27,460 nt of DNA from Tubiluchus corallicola (taxonomy: Eukaryota > Priapulida > Priapulimorpha > Priapulimorphida > Tubiluchidae): assembly GCA_030141605.1 (NCBI GenBank), contig JAQGDQ010000781.1:68918-96377 (forward strand), given 5' to 3'. Position 1 is the first letter of the stretch. Each line of letters starts with the position of its first letter. This document shows positions 8,878 to 16,650 of the stretch, one piece after another. A program made the translations under genes and the position numbers. The notes beneath the pieces were generated by a model, which made no database searches, had not been told where the DNA came from, and saw only the letters and a list, made by a program, of their open reading frames with translations.

Positions 8878-8883
8878 AATAAA
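8878..8883 (+). promoter_or_regulatory. Poly(A) signal for the alternative terminal exon
   Basis: AATAAA 80 bp after the 8796 stop. It is followed by the T/G-rich stretch GTAGTTTTTGTGTATTTTG. Confidence 0.4.
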
Positions 8884-8899
8884 CTCCGTACAGTGTAGT

Positions 8900-9370
8900 T
8901 TTTGTGTATTTTGTTTTATGAGAGTTAGGTGACATGCTATAACAGGTATAAGGTACTAGTTTACAGACATTAACTTAGTTAATTAGCATAACATTTGTAA
9001 TTAAAATTGACATTTGTAGTTAAGTAATCACTTACACAACGATAGTAAAATGGATATTCATGATGCGAAATATCAAGACCGCCGTGCCATCTTGGAGTTC
9101 GACCCCCTGAGTCCAATTCAGTCCAATGCTTTAGCAACATTTGCATAGATGGGCGTCCAATATTCAAATAAAGGGTTTCGGAGAGGGAATTTATTTCGAA
9201 TAAAGGGCCTTAAACAAGAGACGTTTGCCCTCAAACAAAAGACTTGAAACAAGGATCCTTCGTCTCAAACTATGAGCCACTAAATTTGGATTTTCAAACT
9301 TCTGATCTACTTGTTTAACGTCGGCAATGCAAGGTAGAAGGTCCGTGGCTGCAGCCTATGCAAGACCATA
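8900..9370. other. Intergenic or intronic, nothing recognised
   Basis: Contains short internal echoes such as AATAAAGGG (about 9168 and 9201) but no supported gene, RNA or element. Confidence 0.4.
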
Positions 9371-9372
9371 GT

Positions 9373-9463
9373 GTAAACCAGTCCTGACCTTACCATAACT
9401 GGCCAGCAAACCAGTAAACTAAACCGATACACTAGTAAACCAGTCCTGGCCTTACCATAACTG
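9373..9463 (+). repeat. 61-bp-spaced direct repeat
   Basis: GTAAACCAGTCCTGACCTTA begins at 9373 and recurs (one base changed) at 9434, with the TACCATAACTG continuation in both. Confidence 0.85.
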
Positions 9464-9539
9464 AATACTAAGTTCTATAAAACGTTGTAACTTGAAGTGA
9501 AGTACAGCAGTAATTCTTAGTAATTCTTTCTAACTGCAG

Positions 9540-9596
9540 CTGAATCATCAACCAAAGAAGCGTTAAAGAAAGGATCCAAAGCAGGATCAAAAGAAG
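9540..9596 (+). CDS. A-type micro-exon (57 bp)
   Basis: The acceptor TTTCTAACTGCAG ends at 9539 and the donor is GTGGGC at 9597. The phase 1 reading is AESSTKEALKKGSKAGSKE. This is the first A cassette. The donor lacks the usual A at +3 and +4, like most A exons here. Its peptide is Lys/Ser/Gly-rich and hydrophilic. Confidence 0.7.
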
Positions 9597-9809
9597 GTGG
9601 GCAAAACAAAGTTTAATTGTGCAGTAAAATATAATAATTACCTTTGCTTTGCATTCCAAACTAGTAACTATTTCAAAATGCATATTTATCCAGCAACTTT
9701 ATTGTAGAAATGGAAAGTTTTATTAATAAATAAATAAATGATGATAAATTGATTAATTTTTTTCTAAATTATAACTGTAACCATCTGTCAGGCAAAAGAT
9801 TTTTTTCAG

Positions 9810-9860
9810 GGTCAAGACCAAAATCAGCCCAAAAACAGGAAGCTGGAGAAAAAGCAGGTG
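9810..9860 (+). CDS. B-type micro-exon, array unit 1 (51 bp)
   Basis: The acceptor TTTTTTTCAG ends at 9809; the strong donor GTAAGTATG begins at 9861. Phase 1 reads GSRPKSAQKQEAGEKAG. Both splice sites look intact. The next 97 bp are the short B-A intron of this unit, which ends at the acceptor of a deleted A exon. Confidence 0.75.
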
Positions 9861-9957
9861 GTAAGTATGTGACACTATAAAAACGCTGTGCCCGTCTGAA
9901 TTATTTATAATGCAACAGCAGTAATTCTTAGTAATTCTTTGTGTTTTTTAACTGCAG

Positions 9958-9995
9958 CTGAATCGCCAAGCAAATATTTTCAAAATAAAACTTAA
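9958..9995 (+). pseudogene. A exon with 3' deletion, unit 1
   Basis: The acceptor AACTGCAG is intact (ends 9957). The reading starts like a normal A cassette (AESPSK), then passes across a deletion of about 77 bp into former intron, giving YFQNKT and TAA at 9993-9995. The normal donor is gone. An AATAAA at 9984-9989 overlaps the readthrough. It is either a skipped dead exon or, if used, an alternative end for the protein. Confidence 0.6.
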
Positions 9996-10217
9996 TAACC
10001 AAGTAACTCATTGATTTGTGCTCTGGACTAGTTTACCAAGTTACTTGTCTTGTAATTGTTTCAAAGTATGCATTTTTCTAATAACTTTACTGTAGGAAGA
10101 AAACTGAAAGTTTAATAAATGTTTCCTTAATAAACAAATAAATTATAATAAATTGATTAAATTTTTCCTAAATTATGACTGTAACCATCTGTCATCCAAA
10201 AGATTATTTTTTTCTAG

Positions 10218-10412
10218 GGCCAGTATCAAAATCAGCTCAAAAACTGGAACCTGGAGAAAACGCATGTGACACTATAAAATCGTTGTGCCCGACTGAATTT
10301 TTGTATAATGCAACAGCAGGTATTCTTAGTAATTCTTTGTGTTTTTTAACTGCAGCTGAATCGCCAAGCGAAAAAGAATTAAAGACGGGCTCCAGAACAG
10401 GATCAAAAGAAG
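10218..10412 (+). CDS. Fused B-intron-A exon, unit 2 (195 bp, open throughout)
   Basis: The B part (from 10218, acceptor TTTTTCTAG) begins GPVSKSAQKLEPGENA. An 11-bp deletion relative to unit 1 removed the last exon bases and the GTAAGT donor. With a one-base insertion in the former intron, the frame now continues without a stop through the intron into the A exon at 10356-10412 (acceptor at 10355, donor GTGGGC at 10413). Total length is 195 bp, divisible by three, phase 1-1. A new donor-like GCAG|GTATTC at 10320 would give a 102-bp exon, also in phase. The A exon can also be used alone (57 bp). So one unit offers three in-frame outcomes. The intron-derived stretch contains Cys, Leu and Phe, unlike any cassette. 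Confidence 0.55.
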
Positions 10413-10696
10413 GTGGGCAAAGCAAAGTTTATTGTACAGTAAAATACAATCTTTTCAAAATAAAACTTATTACAAGTAACTAAGTAACTCATTGCTTTGT
10501 GCTCTGGACTAGTTTACCAAGTTACTTGTCTTGTAATTATTTCTAAGTATGTATTTTTCTAGTAACTTTACTATAGGAAGAAAACTGAAAGTTTAATAAA
10601 TGCTTCATTAATAAATAAATAAATGAAAATAAATTTATTAAATTTTCCTAAATTATGGCTGTAACCAGCTGTCAGCCAAAAGATTATTTTTTTCAT

Positions 10697-10747
10697 GGTT
10701 AAGACCAAAATCAGCCCAAAAAAAGGAAGCTGGAGAAAATGCAGGTG
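10697..10747 (+). pseudogene. B exon with destroyed acceptor, unit 3
   Basis: The sequence matches other B exons and keeps the GTAAGT donor (10748). The acceptor TTTTTTCAG, however, has become TTTTTTCAT (10690-10696), so the invariant G is lost. Nearby AGs would give the wrong phase. Likely skipped. Confidence 0.7.
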
Positions 10748-10844
10748 GTAAGTATGTGACACTATAAAGACGTTGTGCCCATCTGAATTTTTTATAATGC
10801 AACAACAGTAATTCTCAGTAATTCTTTGTGTTTGATAACTGCAG

Positions 10845-10882
10845 CTGAATCGCCAAGCAAATATTTTCAAAATAAAACTTAA
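10845..10882 (+). pseudogene. A exon with 3' deletion, unit 3
   Basis: Same deleted form as at 9958: acceptor intact, AESPSKYFQNKT, then TAA, with AATAAA just before the stop. Confidence 0.6.
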
Positions 10883-11102
10883 TAACCAAGTAACTCATTG
10901 CTTTGTGCTCTGGACTAGTTTACCAAGTTACTTGTCTTGTAATTATTTCTAAGTATGCATTTTTCTAGTAACTTTACTGTAGGAAAAAAACTGAAAGTTT
11001 AATAAATGCTTCATTAATAAATAAATAAATGAAAATAAATTTATTAAATTTTCCTAAATTATGGCTGTAACCAGCTGTCAGCCAAAAGATTATTTTTTTC
11101 AT

Positions 11103-11153
11103 GGTTAAGACCAAAATCAGCCCAAAAAAAGGAAGCTGGAGAAAATGCAGGTG
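11103..11153 (+). pseudogene. B exon with destroyed acceptor, unit 4
   Basis: Carries the same CAG-to-CAT acceptor change as unit 3 and a near-identical surrounding unit, so it arose by duplication of unit 3 (or the reverse). Donor GTAAGT is intact at 11154. Confidence 0.7.
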
Positions 11154-11250
11154 GTAAGTATGTGACACTATAAAGACGTTGTGCCCATCTGAATTTTTTA
11201 TAATGCAACAACAGTAATTCTTAGTAATTCTTTGTGTTTGATAACTGCAG

Positions 11251-11288
11251 CTGAATCGCCAAGCAAATATTTTCAAAATAAAACTTAA
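11251..11288 (+). pseudogene. A exon with 3' deletion, unit 4
   Basis: Third copy of the deleted A exon, identical in reading to units 1 and 3 and ending in TAA at 11286-11288. Confidence 0.6.
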
Positions 11289-11509
11289 TAACCAAGTAAC
11301 TCATTGCTTTGTGCTCTGGACTAGTTTACCAAGTTACTTGTCTTGTAATTATTTCTAAGTATGCATTTTTCTGGTAACTTTACTGTAGGAAAAAAACTGA
11401 AAGTTTAATAAATGTTTCCTTAATAAACAAATAAATTATAATAAATTGATTAAGTTTTTCCTAAATTATGACTGTAACCATCTGTCAACCAAAAGATTAT
11501 TTTTTTCAG

Positions 11510-11560
11510 GGTTAAGACCAAAATCAGCCCCAAAACAGGAAGCTGGAGAAAAAGCAGGTG
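11510..11560 (+). CDS. B-type micro-exon, unit 5 (51 bp)
   Basis: The acceptor ATTTTTTTCAG ends at 11509; donor GTAAGTATG begins at 11561. Phase 1 reads GLRPKSAPKQEAGEKAG. Together with the following A exon this is the only array unit in which both cassettes appear fully intact as separate exons. Confidence 0.75.
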
Positions 11561-11657
11561 GTAAGTATGTGACACTATAAAAACGCTGTGCCCGTCTGAA
11601 TTTTTTATAATGCAACAGCAGTAATTCTCAGTAATTCTTTGTGTTTTTTAACTGCAG

Positions 11658-11714
11658 CTGAATCGATAAGCAAAAAAGAATCAAAGACGGGCTCCAGAAC
11701 AGGATCAAAAGAAG
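11658..11714 (+). CDS. A-type micro-exon, unit 5 (57 bp)
   Basis: The acceptor TTTTTAACTGCAG ends at 11657; donor GTGGGC begins at 11715. Phase 1 reads AESISKKESKTGSRTGSKE. The preceding B-A intron is only 97 bp. The donor is again the weak GTGGGC type. Confidence 0.75.
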
Positions 11715-11997
11715 GTGGGCAAAACAAAGTTTATTGTACAGTAAAATACAATCTTTTCAAAATAAAACTTAATAAACAAGTAACTAAGTAACTCATTGCT
11801 TTGTGCTCTGGACTATTTTACCAAGTTACTTGTCTTATAATTATTTCAAGTATGTATTTTTCTAGTACCTTTACTATAGGAAGAAAACTGAAAGTTTAAT
11901 AAATGCTTCATTAATAAATAAATAAATGAAAATAAATTGATTAAATTTTTCCTAAATTATGACTGTAACCAGCTGTCAACCAAAAGATTTTTTTCAG

Positions 11998-12048
11998 GGT
12001 TAAGACCAAAATCAGCTCAAAAACGGGAACCTGGAGAAAGTGCAGGTG
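11998..12048 (+). CDS. B-type micro-exon, unit 6 (51 bp)
   Basis: The acceptor GATTTTTTTCAG ends at 11997; donor GTAAGT begins at 12049. Phase 1 reads GLRPKSAQKREPGESAG. Splice sites are intact, but the A exon of this unit is deleted. Confidence 0.7.
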
Positions 12049-12143
12049 GTAAGTATGTGACACTATAAAAACGTTGTGCCCGTCTGAATTTTTATAATGC
12101 AACAGCAGTAATTCTCAGTAATTCTTTGTGTTTTTAACTGCAG

Positions 12144-12181
12144 CTGAATCACCAAGCAAATATTTTCAAAATAAAACTTAA
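12144..12181 (+). pseudogene. A exon with 3' deletion, unit 6
   Basis: Fourth copy of the truncated A exon (acceptor at 12143, stop at 12179-12181). One codon differs from the other truncated copies at the DNA level (TCA for TCG). Confidence 0.6.
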
Positions 12182-12410
12182 TAAACAAGTAACTAAGTAA
12201 CTCATTGCTTTGTGCTCTGGACTAGTTTACCAAGTTACTTGTCTTGTAATTATTTCTAAGTATGCATTTTTCTAGTAACTTTACTATAGGAAGAAAACTG
12301 AAAGTTTAATAAATGCTTCACTAATAAATAAATAAATGAAAATAAATTGATTAAATTTTTCCTAATTTGTGACTTTAACCATCTGTCAGCCAAAAGATTA
12401 TTTTTTTCAG

Positions 12411-12458
12411 GATTAAGACCAAAATCAGCCCCAAAACAGGAAGCTGGCGAAAATGCAG
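12411..12458 (+). CDS. B-type micro-exon with shifted donor, unit 7 (48 bp)
   Basis: The acceptor ATTTTTTTCAG ends at 12410. The usual GGTG|GTAAGT is replaced by GGTGCTATG, removing the normal donor. The only phase-preserving choice is GCAG|GTGCTA at 12459, one codon earlier, giving GLRPKSAPKQEAGENA. That donor is weak, so inclusion is doubtful. The tandem array ends just after this point. Confidence 0.45.
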
Positions 12459-12721
12459 GTGCTATGTTTGTTAAATAAATCTTCTTAACTAACCTTACAT
12501 GCAGTAAAAATCCTCCTTTTAATATTTTCACACTTGCAAATATAACTATTAAAATAAATATAGGATCATGGTTAATGTTCTCACTTTAGAGTCAAGTCCA
12601 GGTTTATCAGACCGTAGATCCACATAATGCCTTTGTGCAATTATTGAACTAACATAATGTAATAGGAAAAGATGCAATAGAGAAAATAGGAAAAGTATTA
12701 ATATCTATATCTATATCTATA

Positions 12722-13530
12722 TCTATACTCTTATATTAATATTCTTGGTATATATATATATATATATATATATAAGATTCGAGGCTACAGCCCGGACGAA
12801 GGCACCATTTGCAGCAATCTATATATCAAACGAAAGGTCTCGATCTAGTGTCGTGCCATTGATGGCTTATTTTTCGAATTGGGCCCACCGGGAGGAATGG
12901 GGGGCGAAAAACCTCCAAAAATGGCCCTTTTTCGGCCGTTTTTTGCAAAAGTTATACGGCTGAGATGTAGAGAACGGGAACGGGCCGAGAGTGGTGCTGG
13001 GTATGGATAGATAGCCCGTTCAGCGGTGGGTGTAGTAGGCATATTTAGAATTCGCGAGAGGGCCACGGGGTCCCGCAACGGGCGTTTTCCCGGACCCAAC
13101 TCGCGATTTTTTCGAAATTCTGACCAAACAGCGTGCGGGAAAAACGTTCTAGCGGCGCCCGGTGGGACTCTCGGAAGGAGATATATAGCTCTTTACAAAG
13201 AGGAAGGACAGGGCAACACGATGATGTGGGATATATTTTAGGGCAGGTCCACCGAGAGGAGTATCAACGAGTTAGTTAGGAGTTCTATTTTCGGCAATTT
13301 TCACTTAGAAAACTGTTGACGCAAAGGCATTGTTGTGACGTCATCCATTGTACTCTGTCTATAATCTTATAACTTTAATTCAGCAAAAAGCTACAGGCTT
13401 TGCGTTAGTTAAACAAACAGTAGACACATGTTACGGGCTTTGTGTTATAAATGTGGACTAGGTAGGATGTTCGCGTATTATTGATTACACATGTATTTAT
13501 ACGCAAAATCTTTTGCGGGGCCTTTGCTAT
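12722..13530 (+). mobile_element. Helitron-like element 1 (non-autonomous)
   Basis: Begins with TC after an A (A|TCTATACTC...TATTAATATTCTTGG) and shares its whole length with the element at 14735-15545. Near the 3' end is a 7-bp-stem hairpin (CGCAAAA-TC-TTTTGCG, 13502-13517) followed by GGGGCCTTTGCTAT. Helitrons end in CTRR (typically CTAG) about 10 bp after such a hairpin; here the last base is T, so the terminator is damaged. Internal frames are not convincing as genes. The body is notably GC-rich and contains inverted words CCCACCGGG/CCCGGTGGG and TCGCGAG/CTCGCGA. Rep/helicase coding sequence is absent. Confidence 0.75.
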
Positions 13531-13677
13531 TTATTGTATTATAGCACATAGTTTCAACTTTGTGAAAAATGTTTGTAATGGTTTTGTTGTAATGCTGTGC
13601 TGTTGGTGCTTGTGCTATAGGTGTTGTCATCGTTGCCACCATCATCATCATCATCATCAACATCATGATCACCACGT
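13531..13677 (+). other. Short segment between Helitron terminator and minisatellite
   Basis: Unique sequence including an (ATC)n run near 13640-13660. Probably flanking DNA carried inside the extended Helitron. Confidence 0.5.
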
Positions 13678-14695
13678 GAGGTGGTGGATTTGATGTGGTG
13701 TGGTGGTGGTGTGCTTTGTGTGTTGTGCTATGGATGGTGTGGTGGGGTGATAGGGTGTGTGGGGTGTGGTGTGGGTAGTGTGGTATGGAGTGGGTGGAGT
13801 GGTGTGTGGGTGGGTGGGTGTTGTGGTGCGGTGTGGTGTTATGGTGTGGTGCAGTGCGGTGTGATGTGGTGGAGTATTATGGTGTGGGTGGTGTGGTGTG
13901 GTGTGTGGGCGTGTGGGCGGTGCGGTGTGGTGTGGTGCAGTGTGGTGTGATGTGGTGGAGTCATATGGTGTGGTTGGTGTGGTGTGGTATGTGGGTCGTG
14001 CGGTGTGCTGCAGTGGTATGTTGTGGTGCGGTGTGGTGTGATGTGGTGGAGTGGTATGGTGTGGGTGGTGTGATGTGTAGTGGGTGGGTGGTGTGGTGCA
14101 GTGTGGTGTTATGGTGTGGTGCTGTGCGGTGTGATGTGGTGGAGTATTATGGTGTGGGTGGTGTGGTGTGGTGTGTGGGTGGTGCGGTGCAGTGGTATGG
14201 TGTGGTGCAGTGTGGTGTGATGTGGTGGAGTCGTATGGTGTGGGTGGTGTGGTGTGGTGTGTGGGTGGTGCGGTGTGCTGCAGCGGTATGGTGTGGTGCG
14301 GTGTGGTGTGTAGGTGGGTGGGTGGTGTGGTGCAGTGTGGTGTTATGGTGTGGTGCTGTGTGGTGTGGTGCAGTGTGGTGTTATGGTGTGGTGCTGTGCG
14401 GTGTGATGTGGTGGAGTATTATGGTGTGGGTGGTGTGGTGTGGTGTGTGGGTGGTGCAGTGTGGTGTGGTGCAGTGGGTGTGTGTGATGTGGTGGAGTGG
14501 TATGGTGTGGGTGGTGTGGTGTGTAGGTGGTATGGTGTGGTGCGGTGTGGTGTGATGTGGTGGAGTGGTATGGTGTGGGTGGTGTGGTGCAGTGTGGTGT
14601 TATGGTGTGGTGCTGTGCGGTGTGATGTGGTGGAGTGGTATGGTGTGGTGCAGTGTGGTGTGATGAGGTGGAGTGGTGTGGTGTGGGTTTTGTGT
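13678..14695 (+). repeat. GT-rich minisatellite with 70-93-bp higher-order units
   Basis: About 1 kb composed of TGTGGTG, GTGGGTGG and TATGGTGTGG words, with almost no C on this strand. The marker GATGTGGTGGAG recurs at 13863, 13949, 14040, 14133, 14219, 14405, 14486, 14554 and 14624, giving spacings of 68-93 bp (or twice that). Long open frames here encode Val/Trp/Cys/Gly-rich nonsense and reflect the repeat. Confidence 0.95.
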
Positions 14696-14701
14696 TGATT
14701 T

Positions 14702-14734
14702 GTGCACAAAATTCTTTTTGTGGGGTTTGGCTAG
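14702..14734 (+). mobile_element. Second Helitron-type 3' terminator
   Basis: The hairpin CACAAAA-TTCT-TTTTGTG is followed by GGGGTTTGGCTAG and abuts the 5' TC of the next element. Compared with CGCAAAA/TTTTGCG in the other copies, both arms changed together (G-C to A-T), which keeps the stem paired. This supports its identity as a true terminator. Confidence 0.65.
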
Positions 14735-15545
14735 TCTATTATATTAATATTCTTGGTATATATATATATAAGATTCGAGGCTACAGCTCCGACGAGGGCA
14801 CCATTTGCGGCGATCTATACATCAAACGAAAGGTCTCGATCTAGTGTCGTGCCATTGATGGTTTATTTTTCGAATCGGGCCCACCGGGAGGAGGGGGAGG
14901 CGAAAAACCTCCAAAAATGGCCCTTTTTCGGGCGTTTTTTGCAAAAAATTGCAAAAGTTATACGGCTGAGATGTAGAGAACGGGAACGGGCCGAGGGTGG
15001 TGCTGGGTATGGATAGATAGCCCGTTCAGCGGTGGGTGTAGTAGGCATATTTAGAATTCGCGAGAGGGCCACGGGGTCCCGCAACGGGCGTTTTTCCGGA
15101 CCCAACTCGCGATTTTTTCGAAATTTTGACCAAACAGCCTGCGGGAAAAACGTTCTAGCGGCGCCCGGTGGGACTCTAGGGAGGAGATTTATAGCTCTTT
15201 ACAAAGAGGAAGGACAGGGCTAGACGATGGTGTGGGTTACATTTTAGGGCAAGTCCACCGAAAGGAGTATTGGCGAGTTAATTAGATGTTCCATTTTCGG
15301 CGATTTTCGCTTAGAAAACGTGGTGACGCATTCCATTGTGCTGACGTCATCCATTGTACTCTGCTGTAATCTTATAACTTTAATTCAGCAAAAAGCTGCC
15401 TGCTACGGGTTTGCGTTAGATAAACAGACATACAGTAGACAGGATGTTACGGGCTTTGTGTTATAAATGAGGACTGTGTAGGATGTTCGCGTGTTATTGA
15501 TTATACGTGGTTTTTTACGCAAAATCTTTTGCGGGGCTTTGCTAG
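14735..15545 (+). mobile_element. Helitron-like element 2 (non-autonomous, intact ends)
   Basis: Starts TCTATTATATTAATATTC immediately after the CTAG of the preceding terminator and ends with hairpin CGCAAAA-TC-TTTTGCG, GGGGCTTTG and CTAG (15542-15545), followed by T as expected for Helitrons. It is closely similar to 12722-13530 over its full length. The head-to-tail junction without intervening bases fits rolling-circle concatemer formation. No coding capacity for Rep/helicase. Confidence 0.8.
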
Positions 15546-15735
15546 TTACTATTATTACTGTTGTTATAATAATAATAATTATTAATATTATTATTATTAA
15601 TATTGTTGTTGTTATTGTTGTTATTGTTACTGTTATAATTTTTATTATTGTTGTTGCTATTATTGTTGTTCTTGTTATTCTCTTCTTCTTATTATTATTA
15701 TTATTGTTATTATCTTTATTGTTATTGTTAATATC
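15546..15735 (+). repeat. (TTA/TTG)n microsatellite
   Basis: Imperfect TTA, TTG and TTC repeats lying directly between Helitron 2 and the acceptor of the exon at 15746. Confidence 0.9.
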
Positions 15736-15745
15736 ATTTTTCCAG

Positions 15746-15772
15746 CATTAGTATCGGAGTCGGAGGTAGTAG
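15746..15772 (+). CDS. Short B-like micro-exon (27 bp), possibly decayed
   Basis: The acceptor ATTTTTCCAG ends at 15745 and a GTTAAG donor begins at 15773. Phase 1 reads ALVSESEVV. Its start matches the B exon at 16501 (CATCAGTATCGGAGTC), then it diverges. If the donor is not used, the reading stops at once (GGT TAA). It may be a truncated B exon that still splices, or a dead one. Confidence 0.4.
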
Positions 15773-15919
15773 GTTAAGCAAGACAAACAGTGAGCTGACA
15801 GATTGCTATATTTACGTCTAGTTACGTATACCAAACTCCAAAATTTAATAGCTGTATTTGTTTGAACTAAGTGGAGCAACAAACTTAGGGTCTACTGATC
15901 TTGTTAATTCTTTTTTTAG

Positions 15920-15982
15920 CTCCAGCAGAATCACCATCAAAAGCAGGACCAGAGAGGGTCACAGGAAGTGCATCAAAAGGAG
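15920..15982 (+). CDS. A-type micro-exon, long form (63 bp)
   Basis: The acceptor TTCTTTTTTTAG ends at 15919; donor GTGGGC begins at 15983. In phase 1 it starts APAESPSKAGPERVTGSASK. The AESPSK core and the GTGGGCAAAACAAAG intron start match the array A exons. It is two codons longer than those. Confidence 0.7.
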
Positions 15983-16129
15983 GTGGGCAAAACAAAGTTT
16001 TTTTGTGCAGTAAACCTAAACGATTTAATCTATGTCTAAATTATATTTAGCAAAGCTTAATGAATGATTGACCCAATGCTAGGCAGACTAGTTCGTCAAG
16101 TGATGTCTTGACTGAAAATGTAATTTTTC

Positions 16130-16400
16130 CTTTAACTTTATTACTGCAGAAAATTAAAACCAGAAAGTTTAATCACATTCGTTTTTCTGAATTGCTTATG
16201 CAGACCAGTAAAATATCTGTCAAAAACGTCAACTTTGCAGGACTAAACTTTAACTGTAGTGTTGGTGTTTGTACGCAGAGTGATATGAACTACAGTCCAA
16301 GGTCTAAAGACTGTAGGTCTAGAACATTTTACTTTTATGGCCAATGTTGCAGTTAAAAAATTTACTGTATAGTTGATGAAGAAACAGTTTACAAAGGTAT
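16130..16400 (+). repeat. Duplicated intron block, copy 1
   Basis: Shares with 17620-17850 a chain of landmarks (GTTATGCAGACCAGTAAAA-type, ACATTTTACTTTTATGG, AATGTTGCAG, TAGTTGATGAA). This shows that the B-A units at 16501 and 17951 were duplicated together with their introns. Confidence 0.8.
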
Positions 16401-16500
16401 TATGGCAACTTATTCGCGTATCCAATGTATTTCTGTGTAATAAAGATTTAATAAATTCTAACTGCAAGCAAATGTCAATCCAAGGATTTATTTTTTCCAG

Positions 16501-16551
16501 CATCAGTATCGGAGTCAGCTGAAAAACAGAAAGCTGGCAAAAAAGCGGTTG
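16501..16551 (+). CDS. B-type micro-exon (51 bp)
   Basis: The acceptor TTTTTTCCAG ends at 16500; donor GTAAGTGTG begins at 16552. Phase 1 reads ASVSESAEKQKAGKKAV. This is one of the cleanest B cassettes, with both splice sites strong. It pairs with the A exon at 17076. Confidence 0.8.
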
Positions 16552-16650
16552 GTAAGTGTGCAGATTAAACAAGTCTTCTTAAATATTCTCACAAGAAGTA
16601 GGCAGACCTATTTACATTTACTGAAGTCTAAAGTTTAATAGCTCTGTTTG

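Larger units (their letters stand above)
9500..12470 (+). repeat. Tandem array of exon-intron units (about 407 or 480 bp each)
   Basis: B exons or their remnants begin at 9810, 10218, 10697, 11103, 11510, 11998 and 12411, so unit lengths are 408, 479, 406, 407, 488 and 413 bp. The introns are as similar as the exons, for example AAGTTACTTGTCTTGTAATT and AACTGAAAGTTTAATAAATG recur in each unit. The two size classes come from a deletion of about 77 bp covering most of the A exon and its donor in four units. Units at 10697 and 11103 are almost identical, so that duplication is the most recent. The array stops near 12470, where the last B donor is altered. Confidence 0.9.

Noticed and set aside
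10571-11276. Two near-identical minus-strand frames of about 100 codons
   Set aside because: They are shadows of duplicated array units 3 and 4 and cross known exon and intron sequence antisense. No start context or poly(A) signal was seen.
12745-13241. Open frames inside both Helitron-like copies
   Set aside because: They match between copies only because the copies are recent duplicates. They are short, overlap in opposite strands and show no Rep, helicase or other domain.
13681-14698. Long + strand open frames of up to 256 codons
   Set aside because: They lie wholly in a GT-rich minisatellite lacking C on one strand, so stops are depleted by composition. The peptides are Val/Trp/Cys/Gly repeats with no domain.
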